Shown: positions 31,578 to 40,681 of the stretch, in pieces
Position numbering within the stretch: the first letter of the stretch is position 1
Layout of the letters: each line of letters begins with the position of its first letter
NCBI GenBank assembly: GCA_900315305.1
Contig: OMYS01000008.1
Span: 1 to 46,739, forward strand
Direction: 5' to 3'
DNA: 46,739 bases
Source of the DNA: an uncultured Eubacteriales bacterium
Lineage (GTDB): Bacteria > Bacillota > Clostridia > Lachnospirales > Lachnospiraceae
Made by a program: the position numbers and the translations under genes
Notes under the pieces: generated by a model
Told to the model about the DNA's origin: nothing
Databases searched by the model: none
What the model saw: the letters and a program-made list of their open reading frames with translations, nothing else

Positions 31578-34283
31578 TCAGGCTTTCTCTGCCGCAAGGA
31601 CAAGCCTCTGCTTAACCATATCATACCACAGCGTGCACGCCCCTTCTGATACGTCATAGACCGAGATCACGTTCTGAAGCCCCTCCGGAAGCTCCGGGAG
31701 GAACTTTTCTGTCACATCCGGAAATGTCCGGAGCTTCTCCGGCCTCCAGATCCTTGTCCGCTCATTGGCAAAAACGGCCGTATAGAAGATCTCCGCCTCC
31801 ACGAGGTCCTGGAAGATGTGACTTCCGAACGACAGCTCCGGCTGGTACCCGGCCTTTGTCTCGGCGACCTCGGCGATTGCGCGCATCTCGCTGATATCCG
31901 CAAAGGCCGACGGAACCCCAAGCTCCGGCGACGACGTGCAAATCCGTCCCGGCGCAAAGAGCATCGCATTTGTCTTCCCGCCGCGAAGGGCCCAGTTGAT
32001 CTTCGAGAGCGCATCGCGCACGGCGTACTTCTCCCGGTACGGCAGCTCATAGTACCCGACCGGATCAATGAAAATGAGAAGCCCGAGCGTCTCCTTCCTC
32101 GAAAATCCCATCGAGCTTCCTGTGCTCTCAAGAAGGATCGAATCCTCCGGGATGTTCTCCGGAATCGCAACCGCTCCGTGATTTTTTGCGACCTGCAGCG
32201 GCCGGCACTGCAGAAGATCGATCATGTAGTCGCCATTTTCCGAGAGATTGATCGTAAACTCGGTATCGACCGGATTTCCGTAGGACGTCTCAAGAAGAGA
32301 CAAAATCCCGCGCATATCATCCATGAGCGGTTCACACTTTACAATGCCGTCGCAGGACACATACCAGACGAACCGGCGGTCGCCGCGATTGGCGAACATG
32401 AGCTCGGCATCGCTGTCGTGCGAAAGGAGCTTCGTCTTAAGAAAATACGGAAGTTCCGCCTCGACATCCGAAAGCGGCAGGCTCTCCTCCGCGCTGTCAA
32501 TAAAGCTGATGACGTCGATCCGCTGCTGCGAGAAGCGGTGGCGCTCCGCATCACTCGTCCCGGACGTGCGCCGTGGGTCATTTAGCTGGACGATCCGCGG
32601 ATAGGAGCCCAGTTTTCGGTCGACCGCGCCGGTGCCAAGCCCCATGACAAGGCGCAGCATCCCCTCATCCTTCCGGCCATTTCCCGCGCTCACGGCATAG
32701 GGACTCACGGAATAGCCGACGCCGGCGGCAGCGGGCATGAAGAAGGAGCGGTACCGCGAGCCGGATACGCGCTGGATGAGCAGCGCCATCTGCTCGTCGC
32801 GGTTCTCCAGTCCTCTGTGCAGGCGGTAGTCGAGCGCGGACTTATTGGTCGCGCTCGCGTAGACCGTGCGGACCGCGCGCTCAAACTCCTCGAGGCGATC
32901 CTCCATGGTTCCGTCGTTCACGCAGAAAACGGACTCATATTTTCCGGCAAATGCATTGCCAAAGCCGTCCTCAAGGATGCTCGAGGAGCGGACGATATAC
33001 GGGTCCTGCCCGTAATATTCAAGGATCCGGCAGAATTTCTCCTCCATCTCCGGACTGAACGTGCCGCGTAGCATGCGGCTTGAAAACTCCTCCGCGAGCG
33101 AAAAATATCCCTCCGGCGTCCGCTGCCGGACCCGAAGGTCCCAGAGCTGATTGTCGACGATGTAGGAGTAGAACACGTCTGCGCCCATGTAGAACGAATC
33201 GTGCGGCTCAAGGCGGGACGCAATGTCCGGCCGCTTATTTTCAATGAGCTTTCGCGCAAGCAGCATGCCCGTCGACTTGCCGCCGATGAGCCCGGTGCCG
33301 ATTTCCCGCCGGCGGATCTCAAAGTAGTCCTCGGGCCGGAAATTTTCCTTGATCATGACGCGCAGCTTTTCATCTCTTGTCAGCATGATATTGCAGATCC
33401 GCGAGCACTCCTCCGAAACGTCAAGTCCGCTCTCGTATTTCATTTCCGCGCGGTTAAAGAAGCGGGTCCAGCTGTCCTGATTATGGCTTCGCTCCTCGCG
33501 TCCCGCCTTCTCCATGATCTGATAGAACCGGGAGACCTCGACGCCGCTTGCGACCGGGCGGAAATTTCCCGTCTCCGTGTCGTAGGCATGGAGCAGGAAC
33601 ATCGTATCCGAGTAGCGGTTCCAGATCTTGACCGGACGGACATAGAGCGTGCGGGGCTTCTCTGACGCGGCTCCTGTTCCCGCATCAGGCTGCGCATGAT
33701 CGCTTTCAATGGACGTACTTACGGATCCACCAGGCAGCAGATTCTGATCTGCGAACGGTTCATTCATCCGTTTTTCCGCATAGACGTCCAGAAAGATCTG
33801 CGCCGTCGTCTGGATTTTCGCAATTGCCTGGTAGGAGTGGCGGCCCCGGATGACCGGGAAATACGCGACCGTGTCGAGCTCAAAGAGGTACGGGCACGTC
33901 AGCTTGAAGAAATTCCCCATCATGAGGTCCGTCGCCCACGCCGTCTGCAGCTCGCTCAGGCAGTCGAACACGTAAAATGCACCGCGCCCTTCCTTTTCGA
34001 TGAGGCGGCGCACCGCGAGTGTAAACGTCTCAAAGCGGTGCGAGAGCTCAACCGGCACAATTGTAACCCCCGGCTGCGCCTCAAGGAGCGGCGGATGCGA
34101 CGCGAAGCGGACGTAGATGATGTTCCGCCCGTCCGCGATCGCCTGGCGGACAAAGGGCTCCATGAAGACGCGGAAGTCCGCAAGGTCCGAGACGGACCAG
34201 ACGACATTGTCACCGAGGCGGATGTTGTGAAAGGCCTCATCAAGCGACGGAATTCCCGATTTCACACGTTCAAATGCAGTCAT
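31578..34283 (-). CDS. PEP/pyruvate-binding-domain protein with KaiC-like N-terminus
   Basis: Encodes 901 residues. The first 170 resemble a RecA/KaiC-type domain (SGIPSLDEAF at the start, then NIIYVRFAS and a VFDCLSEL Walker B-like strand), but the place of the P-loop reads DNVVWSVSDLADF, so nucleotide binding is probably lost. A low-complexity linker near 190-215 follows. The large middle, about 330-770, looks like the ATP-grasp domain of PEP synthase/PPDK: GGKSTGM, PYIVRSSSILEDGFGNAFAGKYES and a VEFTI-like DTEFTINL followed by LLQCRPLQ. The phospho-His domain and PEP barrel of PPDK are absent. AAAGGAGG precedes the ATG. The function is unknown; it may be a kinase-like or regulatory enzyme. 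Confidence 0.75.
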   Translation of the reverse strand: MTAFERVKSGIPSLDEAFHNIRLGDNVVWSVSDLADFRVFMEPFVRQAIADGRNIIYVRFASHPPLLEAQPGVTIVPVELSHRFETFTLAVRRLIEKEGRGAFYVFDCLSELQTAWATDLMMGNFFKLTCPYLFELDTVAYFPVIRGRHSYQAIAKIQTTAQIFLDVYAEKRMNEPFADQNLLPGGSVSTSIESDHAQPDAGTGAASEKPRTLYVRPVKIWNRYSDTMFLLHAYDTETGNFRPVASGVEVSRFYQIMEKAGREERSHNQDSWTRFFNRAEMKYESGLDVSEECSRICNIMLTRDEKLRVMIKENFRPEDYFEIRRREIGTGLIGGKSTGMLLARKLIENKRPDIASRLEPHDSFYMGADVFYSYIVDNQLWDLRVRQRTPEGYFSLAEEFSSRMLRGTFSPEMEEKFCRILEYYGQDPYIVRSSSILEDGFGNAFAGKYESVFCVNDGTMEDRLEEFERAVRTVYASATNKSALDYRLHRGLENRDEQMALLIQRVSGSRYRSFFMPAAAGVGYSVSPYAVSAGNGRKDEGMLRLVMGLGTGAVDRKLGSYPRIVQLNDPRRTSGTSDAERHRFSQQRIDVISFIDSAEESLPLSDVEAELPYFLKTKLLSHDSDAELMFANRGDRRFVWYVSCDGIVKCEPLMDDMRGILSLLETSYGNPVDTEFTINLSENGDYMIDLLQCRPLQVAKNHGAVAIPENIPEDSILLESTGSSMGFSRKETLGLLIFIDPVGYYELPYREKYAVRDALSKINWALRGGKTNAMLFAPGRICTSSPELGVPSAFADISEMRAIAEVAETKAGYQPELSFGSHIFQDLVEAEIFYTAVFANERTRIWRPEKLRTFPDVTEKFLPELPEGLQNVISVYDVSEGACTLWYDMVKQRLVLAAEKA

Positions 34284-34619
34284 AGGGCACCTCCTTTATT
34301 GTGATGAATCCGGCAGGACGCATCGGTTCCCGCTTATGCGCACCCGAAGAAGGCAGCAGAAGCTGGCAGATCATGTATCCCCGAGGCAGCGGACGATCAG
34401 GCGTACCTCCAGCTGTCATTTCTGATAGCTTCATCGTAATCCGATTCTGCCCCACCGTCAACCGCGCCTAAAATTCTGAAACATCAGTAGGAACTTCGTT
34501 TTAAGTGCATAAAAAGAGGATCCGATCAATCGACCGGATCCTCTTTTCATTTGTGAATTGCTCACTTCATCAGCTTATGCAGGACCGCGCCCTGCGGTCC
34601 CGCCTTTCATTTTCCAAGA
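34284..34619. other. intergenic region with terminator
   Basis: A 336-bp gap lies between the PEP-binding gene and the cell-wall anchored protein gene, both on the minus strand. It holds the ribosome site of the former, the strong terminator at 34512-34547 for the latter and no convincing gene. Confidence 0.5.
34512..34547. terminator. bidirectional intrinsic terminator
   Basis: AAAAGAGGATCCG (34512-34524) pairs perfectly with CGGATCCTCTTTT (34535-34547) across a 10-nt loop, with A and T runs on the outer sides. It lies about 70 bp after the stop of the anchored-protein gene on the minus strand. Confidence 0.85.
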
Positions 34620-35369
34620 TCAGTTTTCCTGTCGTCTTTTCTCCCTGACCATAAGGACAAGGAAGAGAACCAGCACTGCCGCCGAAACGGCAAATGTAAT
34701 CTTCCACATGAGCGGATGGTTCGGATCCCCGGTTTTTACAACGGATGCCTTCAAGGACTGACTGCTCCTGCCCGGAGCTGTCGTCCTCGTGTTTGTGTTC
34801 TTCGTACCGGGCGTTGGTCCTGCCGGCGTGACCGTCGCCGTTCTCGACGGAACAGGCGAATTCGTCACCACAGCAGTCAGCGTCGGTGTCGGCTGATCTG
34901 TATCGATCAGCGTGAGACTGTCCGTCTTGTCACCGGTCCTTGCATGTTCGTGCAGTGTTGTCACCAGTGACAGCTTCCCATCCAGGTTCTGGACTGTCAC
35001 ATGCAGAAACCATGCTCCGATTTCTCTGCCGGTCTCATCCTGCGCGCTGAGCTGATACCAGTACTCACCGACTCCCGGAAACCCGATCCGGATCTCATAA
35101 TCTGTCCCCGCATCCCTGGAAATCTCGGTCGTGTATGTGCCTGATTCAGATCCCGCCGGCATAGGATTGTCCGCGTCTTCCGGCGTCAGAATCAGCTGAT
35201 ACGTCTTCGACGCATTCAGTCCTCCGCTTCCGAAATCCGCGTGGACCGGCAACGCCATGACCATTGAAGCGTCATCCGCGTAAACCGGTCTGCTTCCAGG
35301 GAGAAGAAGAACGAGCATCGCGCAAATGATGGTCCATATTGTAAGTAATCGCTTTTTGCTGATTTTCAT
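34620..35369 (-). CDS. sortase-anchored surface protein with pilin-like domain
   Basis: Encodes 249 residues. A signal peptide (basic KISKKRLL, hydrophobic core, AD after VYA) is followed by a beta-rich domain of about 115 residues resembling Gram-positive pilin/Spy0128-type modules. A Pro/Thr/Ser-rich wall-spanning linker follows (about 155-205), then a cell-wall sorting signal: VVKTGDPN, a hydrophobic helix and a basic tail (REKRRQ). The sorting motif is of the (x)PxTG/VKTGD type. The gene directly upstream on the same strand is a sortase remnant, so anchoring now depends on another sortase. A terminator follows. Confidence 0.75.
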   Translation of the reverse strand: MKISKKRLLTIWTIICAMLVLLLPGSRPVYADDASMVMALPVHADFGSGGLNASKTYQLILTPEDADNPMPAGSESGTYTTEISRDAGTDYEIRIGFPGVGEYWYQLSAQDETGREIGAWFLHVTVQNLDGKLSLVTTLHEHARTGDKTDSLTLIDTDQPTPTLTAVVTNSPVPSRTATVTPAGPTPGTKNTNTRTTAPGRSSQSLKASVVKTGDPNHPLMWKITFAVSAAVLVLFLVLMVREKRRQEN

Positions 35370-35390
35370 GTCTCTCCTCTGAGGTATGTA

Positions 35391-35573
35391 TCATGTCCCG
35401 TCTGTCTTTGAAATCTGATACGACGCAATCACGACCGTCCGGTCGTCCTCCTGATCGGAGGAGCAGGTGGACAGCGTCAGGAGATGCTGATTGCCGGCAT
35501 CGGACCTGACTGCCTCAAGCGTCTCGGAATGAACGTATTTTGCATTTGAAGCAATGCACGAAAGTTGATGTGG
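35391..35573 (-). pseudogene. C-terminal remnant of a class B-type sortase
   Basis: A minus-strand frame of about 60 codons ends in TGA at 35391-35393. It reads AKYVHSETLEAVRSD, then HLLTLSTCSSDQEDDRTVVIA, the strand carrying the catalytic Cys (TLSTC) and the following part of class B sortases. The N-terminal two thirds, including the catalytic His, are missing: an in-frame stop lies just upstream and AT-rich unrelated DNA follows. It stands 21 bp before the start of its presumed substrate gene, so a sortase-substrate pair has been broken by deletion. Confidence 0.7.
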
Positions 35574-35681
35574 TTAAGATTTGTATGGATTTGTTTGTAT
35601 AATTACGATTGCGCATACATCATGATATGTAACAAGTAGGAACGCCGCAATGTGATTCAGAGCCGGATTCTGATTATCCGG

Positions 35682-35709
35682 TTGATTCAGGCCTGTCATT
35701 TGCTATAAT
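35682..35709 (+). promoter_or_regulatory. promoter of the YheO-like regulator
   Basis: TTGATT (35682-35687) and TATAAT (35704-35709) are separated by 16 bp, about 50 bp before the start codon. Confidence 0.6.
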
Positions 35710-35759
35710 AAAATTCTAGCGATTAATGACATAATTCTGACAGGAAGGTGTTTTACTGC

Positions 35760-36395
35760 ATGCATGCTGATAATCTTGATTTCGCGGTCCGTCTTTCAAA
35801 GGCGATTGCCGCACAGTTTGGAAAGGACTGTGAAGTTGTAGTCTATGATCTGAAGTCCTGCCCTGCCGAACACTCGATCATAGCCATTGAGAACGGCCAT
35901 GTATCCGGAAGACACCTCGGCGACGGGCCGTCACACATCGTCCTCGATGCACTGAAGACAAAAAACGGGCGTGCAAAGGACAGACTTGCATTTCTCACAA
36001 AGGGCAGGAACGGCAAGATATTAAAGTCGAGCAATGTTTATCTAAGAGATGAAAATGGAGAAATCATCGGCATGCTCGCGATCAATTTTGATATTTCACT
36101 CATGGTCGCGATGAAGCACGCACTAAAGGACCTGACGAAGGAGGGACCCAGCGGATCCGGCACGTCTGACACGACCAGCGTCACCGCGCTTCTGGATGAT
36201 CTGATCGACCAGAGCATCCAGCTCGTCGGCAAGCCGGTCGCCCTCATGAACAAGGACGACAAGGTCCGGGCCATCCGCTATCTGAATGACAGCGGCGCCT
36301 TTCTGATCACAAAATCGGGACCGAAGGTCTGTGCGACCTTCGGCATATCGAAGTACACGCTGTACAGCTATATTGACGCTGTCAAAAATGCATAA
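35760..36395 (+). CDS. YheO/DauR-like transcriptional regulator (PAS + HTH)
   Basis: Encodes 211 residues from ATG 35760, with AGGAAGG about 11 nt upstream; a GTG at 35748 overlaps that site and is less likely. The N-terminal domain matches YheO-like PAS proteins: CEVVVYDL, then HSIIAIENGHVSGR and a GEIIGMLAINFDIS strand. The C-terminal part carries an HTH_22-type helix-turn-helix (VRAIRYLNDSGAFLITKSG, then FGISKYTLYSYI). Relatives include regulators of D-amino-acid and other catabolic genes. No obvious target lies next to it. Confidence 0.85.
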   Translation: MHADNLDFAVRLSKAIAAQFGKDCEVVVYDLKSCPAEHSIIAIENGHVSGRHLGDGPSHIVLDALKTKNGRAKDRLAFLTKGRNGKILKSSNVYLRDENGEIIGMLAINFDISLMVAMKHALKDLTKEGPSGSGTSDTTSVTALLDDLIDQSIQLVGKPVALMNKDDKVRAIRYLNDSGAFLITKSGPKVCATFGISKYTLYSYIDAVKNA

Positions 36396-36418
36396 CCGTA
36401 ATCGTGACGCATTCTCCT

Positions 36419-36437
36419 GCCAGCCCGTTTTGCTGGC
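36419..36437. terminator. short hairpin between convergent genes
   Basis: GCCAGC (36419-36424) and GCTGGC (36432-36437) form a small stem with a CCGTTTT loop between the regulator and the convergent glycosyltransferase gene. The T runs are poor. Confidence 0.3.
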
Positions 36438-36481
36438 TGGCGTCGTATAATACCTGCAGGCATTGCGGCAAAGCGGCAGCC

Positions 36482-37489
36482 TCACGCCTCATAGGTCCTG
36501 CCACCTTGCGCAGCGCTCTCCTTACTCCGTCGATGCTGCACGGCATGCGCTCTTCTTCTTTTCAGAAGGTGCATATCTCTTGCCATCTGGAGTCGGAACT
36601 CGAATGCCATGCGGTCCTTCTGGATCATCGTCTGCAGCATGAGCCCCGTGAAAAATGAAATAATCGCGGCGAGGATCATGAAGCCGCTCACAATCAGTGT
36701 CGGGAATCTGGCGACAAGCCTTGTCACGACAAATTCCCGAAGGACAGGAATAAACATGCATGTTCCGACAACGGCGAGAATAAGGCCGATCAGGCCAAAA
36801 AACTGTGCCGGCTTGTAATTCTTATAGAGGGCGAACATCGTTTTAATAACGCGCAGACCGTCGGAGACCGTGTTCAGCTTGGAGCTGCTGCCCTCCGGCC
36901 TGTCCCTGTATTCAATCACAACATTTTTGATCGCCATGTTCCGGTCAAGCGCATGGATCGTCATTTCCGTCTCAATCTCAAAGCCCTTTGAGAGGACCGG
37001 ATACGTCTTCACGAATTCATAGCTGAACGCGCGGAGCCCGGTCATAATGTCCTTGATGTCCGAGTCAAACATCCGGTTGATGACGCCCCGCGTAAATGAA
37101 TTGCCGAAATTGTGGAACGGCCGCTTATTCTCCGTAAAATAGGTCGATGAGAGCCGGTCACCGACGACCATGTCAGCGCCTCCCTCGAGGACGTCGCGGA
37201 CCATCTCCGGGCCCGCCTCCGCCGGATACGTATCGTCTCCGTCCACCATAACGTAGCAATCGGCGTCGATCTCCCGGAACATGCGGCGGATGACATTTCC
37301 CTTGCCCTGCCGCCCCTCGTAGCGGACAACAGCTCCCGCTGCCCGGGCGATCTCGTCAGTCCGGTCCGTCGAATTATTGTCATATACATAGATGACGGCC
37401 TCCGGAAGTGCGGACTGCCAGTCCTTCACGACCTTCTCGATCGTCACCGCCTCGTTATAGCACGGAATTAAAACCGCTATTTTATCCAT
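36482..37489 (-). CDS. family 2 glycosyltransferase with membrane anchor (GtrB/DPM-like)
   Basis: Encodes 335 residues. The GT-A domain shows PCYNEAVTIEKV at the start, YDNNSTDRTDEIA and the metal-binding VDGDDTYP near residue 82. GLRAFSYEFVKTYPVLSKGFEIETEM follows, as in polyprenyl-phosphate sugar transferases. Two hydrophobic segments at about 229-250 and 262-290 anchor it in the membrane. It would load a sugar onto a lipid carrier for wall or surface glycan synthesis. The large membrane protein at 38039, divergent from it, could be a glycosyltransferase using such a carrier. Confidence 0.85.
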   Translation of the reverse strand: MDKIAVLIPCYNEAVTIEKVVKDWQSALPEAVIYVYDNNSTDRTDEIARAAGAVVRYEGRQGKGNVIRRMFREIDADCYVMVDGDDTYPAEAGPEMVRDVLEGGADMVVGDRLSSTYFTENKRPFHNFGNSFTRGVINRMFDSDIKDIMTGLRAFSYEFVKTYPVLSKGFEIETEMTIHALDRNMAIKNVVIEYRDRPEGSSSKLNTVSDGLRVIKTMFALYKNYKPAQFFGLIGLILAVVGTCMFIPVLREFVVTRLVARFPTLIVSGFMILAAIISFFTGLMLQTMIQKDRMAFEFRLQMARDMHLLKRRRAHAVQHRRSKESAAQGGRTYEA

Positions 37490-37667
37490 GAATTTCTATC
37501 CCCCATGAATCGGATGGAATATGCCTTGCTGCAGTTCACGCGCATCCAAAATCGTATAAGGCCGCGATGATCAGGGCTGTATCGGGCAGACTCCGCTTTC
37601 ACCGCTCCTGATATCGCTGACCGCTTTCCAAGGTCTGACAGCGCATGACCTGCCCGGACACAGAAAC

Positions 37668-37694
37668 GGGCTTGCGGGTATGCCCCGCAAGCCC
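37668..37694. terminator. 11-bp perfect GC hairpin
   Basis: GGGCTTGCGGG pairs perfectly with CCCGCAAGCCC across a 5-nt loop. It lies alone in the intergenic region, about 180 bp upstream of the glycosyltransferase start. No gene end is near, so it may be an orphan terminator left from a lost gene. Confidence 0.45.
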
Positions 37695-37793
37695 TATAAT
37701 TGTGTATGCACAGGCTTAGTACAGATATTATATACACGCGCCCTGTGAAAGTCAAACCGGGTGCGTGGCTGTTCTGTCGGAGGGTGTCCGGAT

Positions 37794-37869
37794 GGTGTCA
37801 GGTTCCGATTAAAAAATCATAAACATTCGTCTCGATTGATTTATAGAATTTTTATGGGAACCTGACACC
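37794..37869. repeat. 76-bp REP/MITE-like palindromic element, second copy
   Basis: It is bounded by GGTGTCAGGTTCC and its reverse complement. It matches 19235-19310 in reverse orientation at 74 of 76 positions. An 8-bp direct repeat CCGGATGG flanks the inner part (37788-37795 and 37869-37876), like a target duplication. A further GGTGTC lies just outside the left end, echoing the iterated ends of the first copy. Confidence 0.75.
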
Positions 37870-38038
37870 CGGATGGACAATATGTCTGTTCCGCAAGTGC
37901 AGGAATCCGCATGCTGCCCGGGGAAGTGGCATGTGAATGTCTGAAAAATCGCAGAAGTCATGAGCAGACAAAACTATTACTCTAAGCAGAACTCTGCGAA
38001 GAAGGACATACGTTTAAAGAAACAAGTAAGGGGAATTT

Positions 38039-40672
38039 ATGTCAGGAAAAACAGCAGCGCCGCAGGCGAACCGCCGCCTTGCCGCGCAGACAAATAAAAA
38101 CCGCACAGTCCGCGGAAAGGGCAATTCACCCCTCCGCGTTCTTCTTGCGCTTGTCATCGCCATGGGCATCTCGCTCTGCATTTGCATGATATCCGCAGGT
38201 GTCTTCTATAATTACTTCAGCGCCGACAGTCAGCTTCAGCTGAAAAATGCAAAGCTAACCGGCCTCTCAAAGGAAGACAGCAGCACCTACCGCACGACAA
38301 GCGACAGCCCGTATCTCACATTTAAGAAGCTTTCTGTCGGCTCGCCGTACCTGTGCCTCCATGTATATTCCAAAAGTGCCGGTGACAGAACCGTCACCGT
38401 GACGCTTGCGACGGACGGGGAGGACATTACAAAGGGCAGCGTCAGCACATTTACTGCGGGCAGCGGGGACAACGAATTCGTCATCCGCACCGGAGGAAGG
38501 GTGACGTCACTCCGCATTCAGCTCGGCGAATCCTCCGGCTCGACGTTCCAGATCAAGGAGCTCTCGGCGCAGTCCTCCTTCGCCGCGGACGGCTTTCTGA
38601 ACGTCTTTCTCGCGCGCTTTGTTCTGCTCGCGCTCCTGTTCTTCTTCATCGGCCTTCATTTTGCTGTGCCGGTGCGCTCGCTCTACAATTTTCTGTTCCG
38701 CTGGCGCTTCCTGATCGGCGCGGGGCTCGTCGCGCTTGGCGTGCTTCTTAACATCAACGGCTCGTCGATCTACGAGTGGTCCACGATTGTGCCGGACCAC
38801 TCCTCGAATATTGTATTCGGCCAGGCGCGGTCGCAGCGGAGCGATGAGTGGGCCGTCATGACGCCGATGATCCTCTCGCAGCAGTATTCCGCGGCGCCCT
38901 ACAGCTGGTTCAGCAGCATCATCCGCGGCGCCTCGACGGACGTCTTCATGGTCTACGCGCTGCCGGTTAAGACGCCGCTCATCATTTTCCGGCCGTTCCT
39001 CATCGGATATCTGTTCCTCGGATCTGAGAGAGGCCTCTCATTTTTCTGGTGCGCGAGGGCGGTCTGCCTCTGGCTCGTGAGCTTCGAGTTCTTCCGCCTC
39101 ATAACAAATGACAAGTGCCGCCTGTCGGCAGCGGGAGCGATGCTGCTCCTCTTCTCCCCGGTCGTTCAGTGGTGGTTTGCGATCAACGGCCTCGTGGAGA
39201 TGCTGATTTTTGGCTTCCTCTTTATCATCGTCGCGGACAAGTTCCTCAGCACAAGGCACGTTCTCGTGAAGCTCCTGTGCCTTGCAACTGCCGTCCTCTG
39301 CGGAGGCGGCTATATCATGACGCTCTATCCCGCGTGGATGGTCCCGCTCGCCTACTGCTTCCTGGCCCTTCTCATCTGGGTCATCATAAAAAATCACAGA
39401 AAGCACCTGCTGCGGGGCGGCGACATCGCCGGCCTCATCGCAGCCATCGCAGCCCTTGCCGGATGCATGGTCTTTCTCTTCATGCGGTCCGGCTCAACGA
39501 TCTCGGCGGTCATGAACACTGTCTATCCCGGCGACCGTCTGGAGACAGGCGGCGGCAGCATGGGCCGCTTCCTCAACTATGTCGTCGGACTCAAGCTCCC
39601 GTACCTGAGCGCGGCTTACCTGAAGAAGGCGAACATCAACGTCGTCGAGACGGCAACGCTGGTTACATTTTTCCCGATGTGCCTCGTGCTCACGGCGCTC
39701 GTATTGTTCCGCCAGATCCGCTGCCGTCTGAAGAAGGACAGCCTGCTCCTTGTCCTGCTCGCATTCGGAGCCTTTCTCTCCGTCTACGTCTGCATCGGCT
39801 TTCCGAAGCTTCTGGCAAAGATCAGTCTGCTCTATCTCTGCCAGTCCTACCGCGCATTTCTCGGCGTCGACCTGATCAATCTGGTCATGCTCTTTCGGGC
39901 ACTCAGCGACGTGGTGGATATTCAGGGCTCCACCGACCCGGCTGTAAAGAAGTTCCGGATTCCGCACCTTACAGCTGTCTGGATCGGAAGCTCTGTTATT
40001 CTCTGCGCGGCCGCCTGGTACTGTGTAAACGTTGTCTGCAAGCGGATCTGCACGGATCAGGAAATGTGGGGCCTTGCCATTGTCGCAATCCTTGCGGCAT
40101 TCCTCATGCTGTTCATTTTCCGGTTCCGGACTGCCTTCGCAGTCTATATGAGCGCGATTGCCCTGGCCGGCGGGCTCTTTATCAACCCGGTTCAGCTCGG
40201 CACGGGCGGTCTTAAGCACACGGACCTCGCAAATGAAATCAGCTCCGTCGTCACGGACGATCAGGACGCGCTCTGGGCCGTCGACACACTCGACTTCCCG
40301 TGGGGAAATTACCCGATCATGATGGGTGCTGCGACGATCAACTCGACGAACACGTACCCGAATCTTGCGCGATGGGAGTCGATTGACACCGGCGGCGATG
40401 AGTCCGATGTCTACAACCGCTACGCGCAGATCAAGATCACGCTGACGGGCGCGGAAGACGTCGACACGGACAACCAGTTCAAGCTCCTCAATGACGACTA
40501 CTTCTCCGTCTCGCTCAGCAATAAGGACGTAAAGAAGCTGAAGATCCGCTATGTCCTTACGTCTCGCGATCTTGGCAGCCTGTCGGATGACACGGTGACC
40601 TACCGGCTCGTCAGCACGACGCCGCTCGACGGAAAGACGAACATCTACATCTATAAGGTTGTAACAAAGTGA
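38039..40672 (+). CDS. large polytopic membrane protein (DUF7657/GT-C-like)
   Basis: Encodes 877 residues. An N-terminal basic stretch is followed by a membrane segment (about 34-57), an extracytoplasmic beta domain (about 60-185) and a dozen or so further membrane segments up to about residue 720. A second extracytoplasmic domain lies at the C-terminus. The loop WSTIVPDHSSNIVFGQARSQRSDEW, with its QRSDEW motif, is typical of membrane proteins of this group thought to be lipid-linked sugar transferases. A role in surface polysaccharide decoration is likely but inferred. AAGGGG precedes the ATG. A TetR regulator follows 9 bp later. Confidence 0.75.
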   Translation: MSGKTAAPQANRRLAAQTNKNRTVRGKGNSPLRVLLALVIAMGISLCICMISAGVFYNYFSADSQLQLKNAKLTGLSKEDSSTYRTTSDSPYLTFKKLSVGSPYLCLHVYSKSAGDRTVTVTLATDGEDITKGSVSTFTAGSGDNEFVIRTGGRVTSLRIQLGESSGSTFQIKELSAQSSFAADGFLNVFLARFVLLALLFFFIGLHFAVPVRSLYNFLFRWRFLIGAGLVALGVLLNINGSSIYEWSTIVPDHSSNIVFGQARSQRSDEWAVMTPMILSQQYSAAPYSWFSSIIRGASTDVFMVYALPVKTPLIIFRPFLIGYLFLGSERGLSFFWCARAVCLWLVSFEFFRLITNDKCRLSAAGAMLLLFSPVVQWWFAINGLVEMLIFGFLFIIVADKFLSTRHVLVKLLCLATAVLCGGGYIMTLYPAWMVPLAYCFLALLIWVIIKNHRKHLLRGGDIAGLIAAIAALAGCMVFLFMRSGSTISAVMNTVYPGDRLETGGGSMGRFLNYVVGLKLPYLSAAYLKKANINVVETATLVTFFPMCLVLTALVLFRQIRCRLKKDSLLLVLLAFGAFLSVYVCIGFPKLLAKISLLYLCQSYRAFLGVDLINLVMLFRALSDVVDIQGSTDPAVKKFRIPHLTAVWIGSSVILCAAAWYCVNVVCKRICTDQEMWGLAIVAILAAFLMLFIFRFRTAFAVYMSAIALAGGLFINPVQLGTGGLKHTDLANEISSVVTDDQDALWAVDTLDFPWGNYPIMMGAATINSTNTYPNLARWESIDTGGDESDVYNRYAQIKITLTGAEDVDTDNQFKLLNDDYFSVSLSNKDVKKLKIRYVLTSRDLGSLSDDTVTYRLVSTTPLDGKTNIYIYKVVTK

Positions 40673-40681
40673 GGAAATAAA

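Larger units (their letters stand above)
37490..38038. other. 549-bp divergent intergenic region
   Basis: This gap between the glycosyltransferase and the large membrane protein holds a very stable hairpin (37668-37694) and the second 76-bp palindromic element (37794-37869). The final 170 bp have no recognisable gene. The ribosome site AAGGGG for the gene at 38039 closes it. Confidence 0.6.

Noticed and set aside
33696..34304. 202-codon plus-strand frame opposite the PEP-binding protein
   Set aside because: Antisense shadow without a ribosome site or family motif.
37477..37755. 92-codon minus-strand frame in the divergent intergenic region
   Set aside because: It runs through the GC hairpin and into the start of the glycosyltransferase, has no ribosome site and shows no domain.
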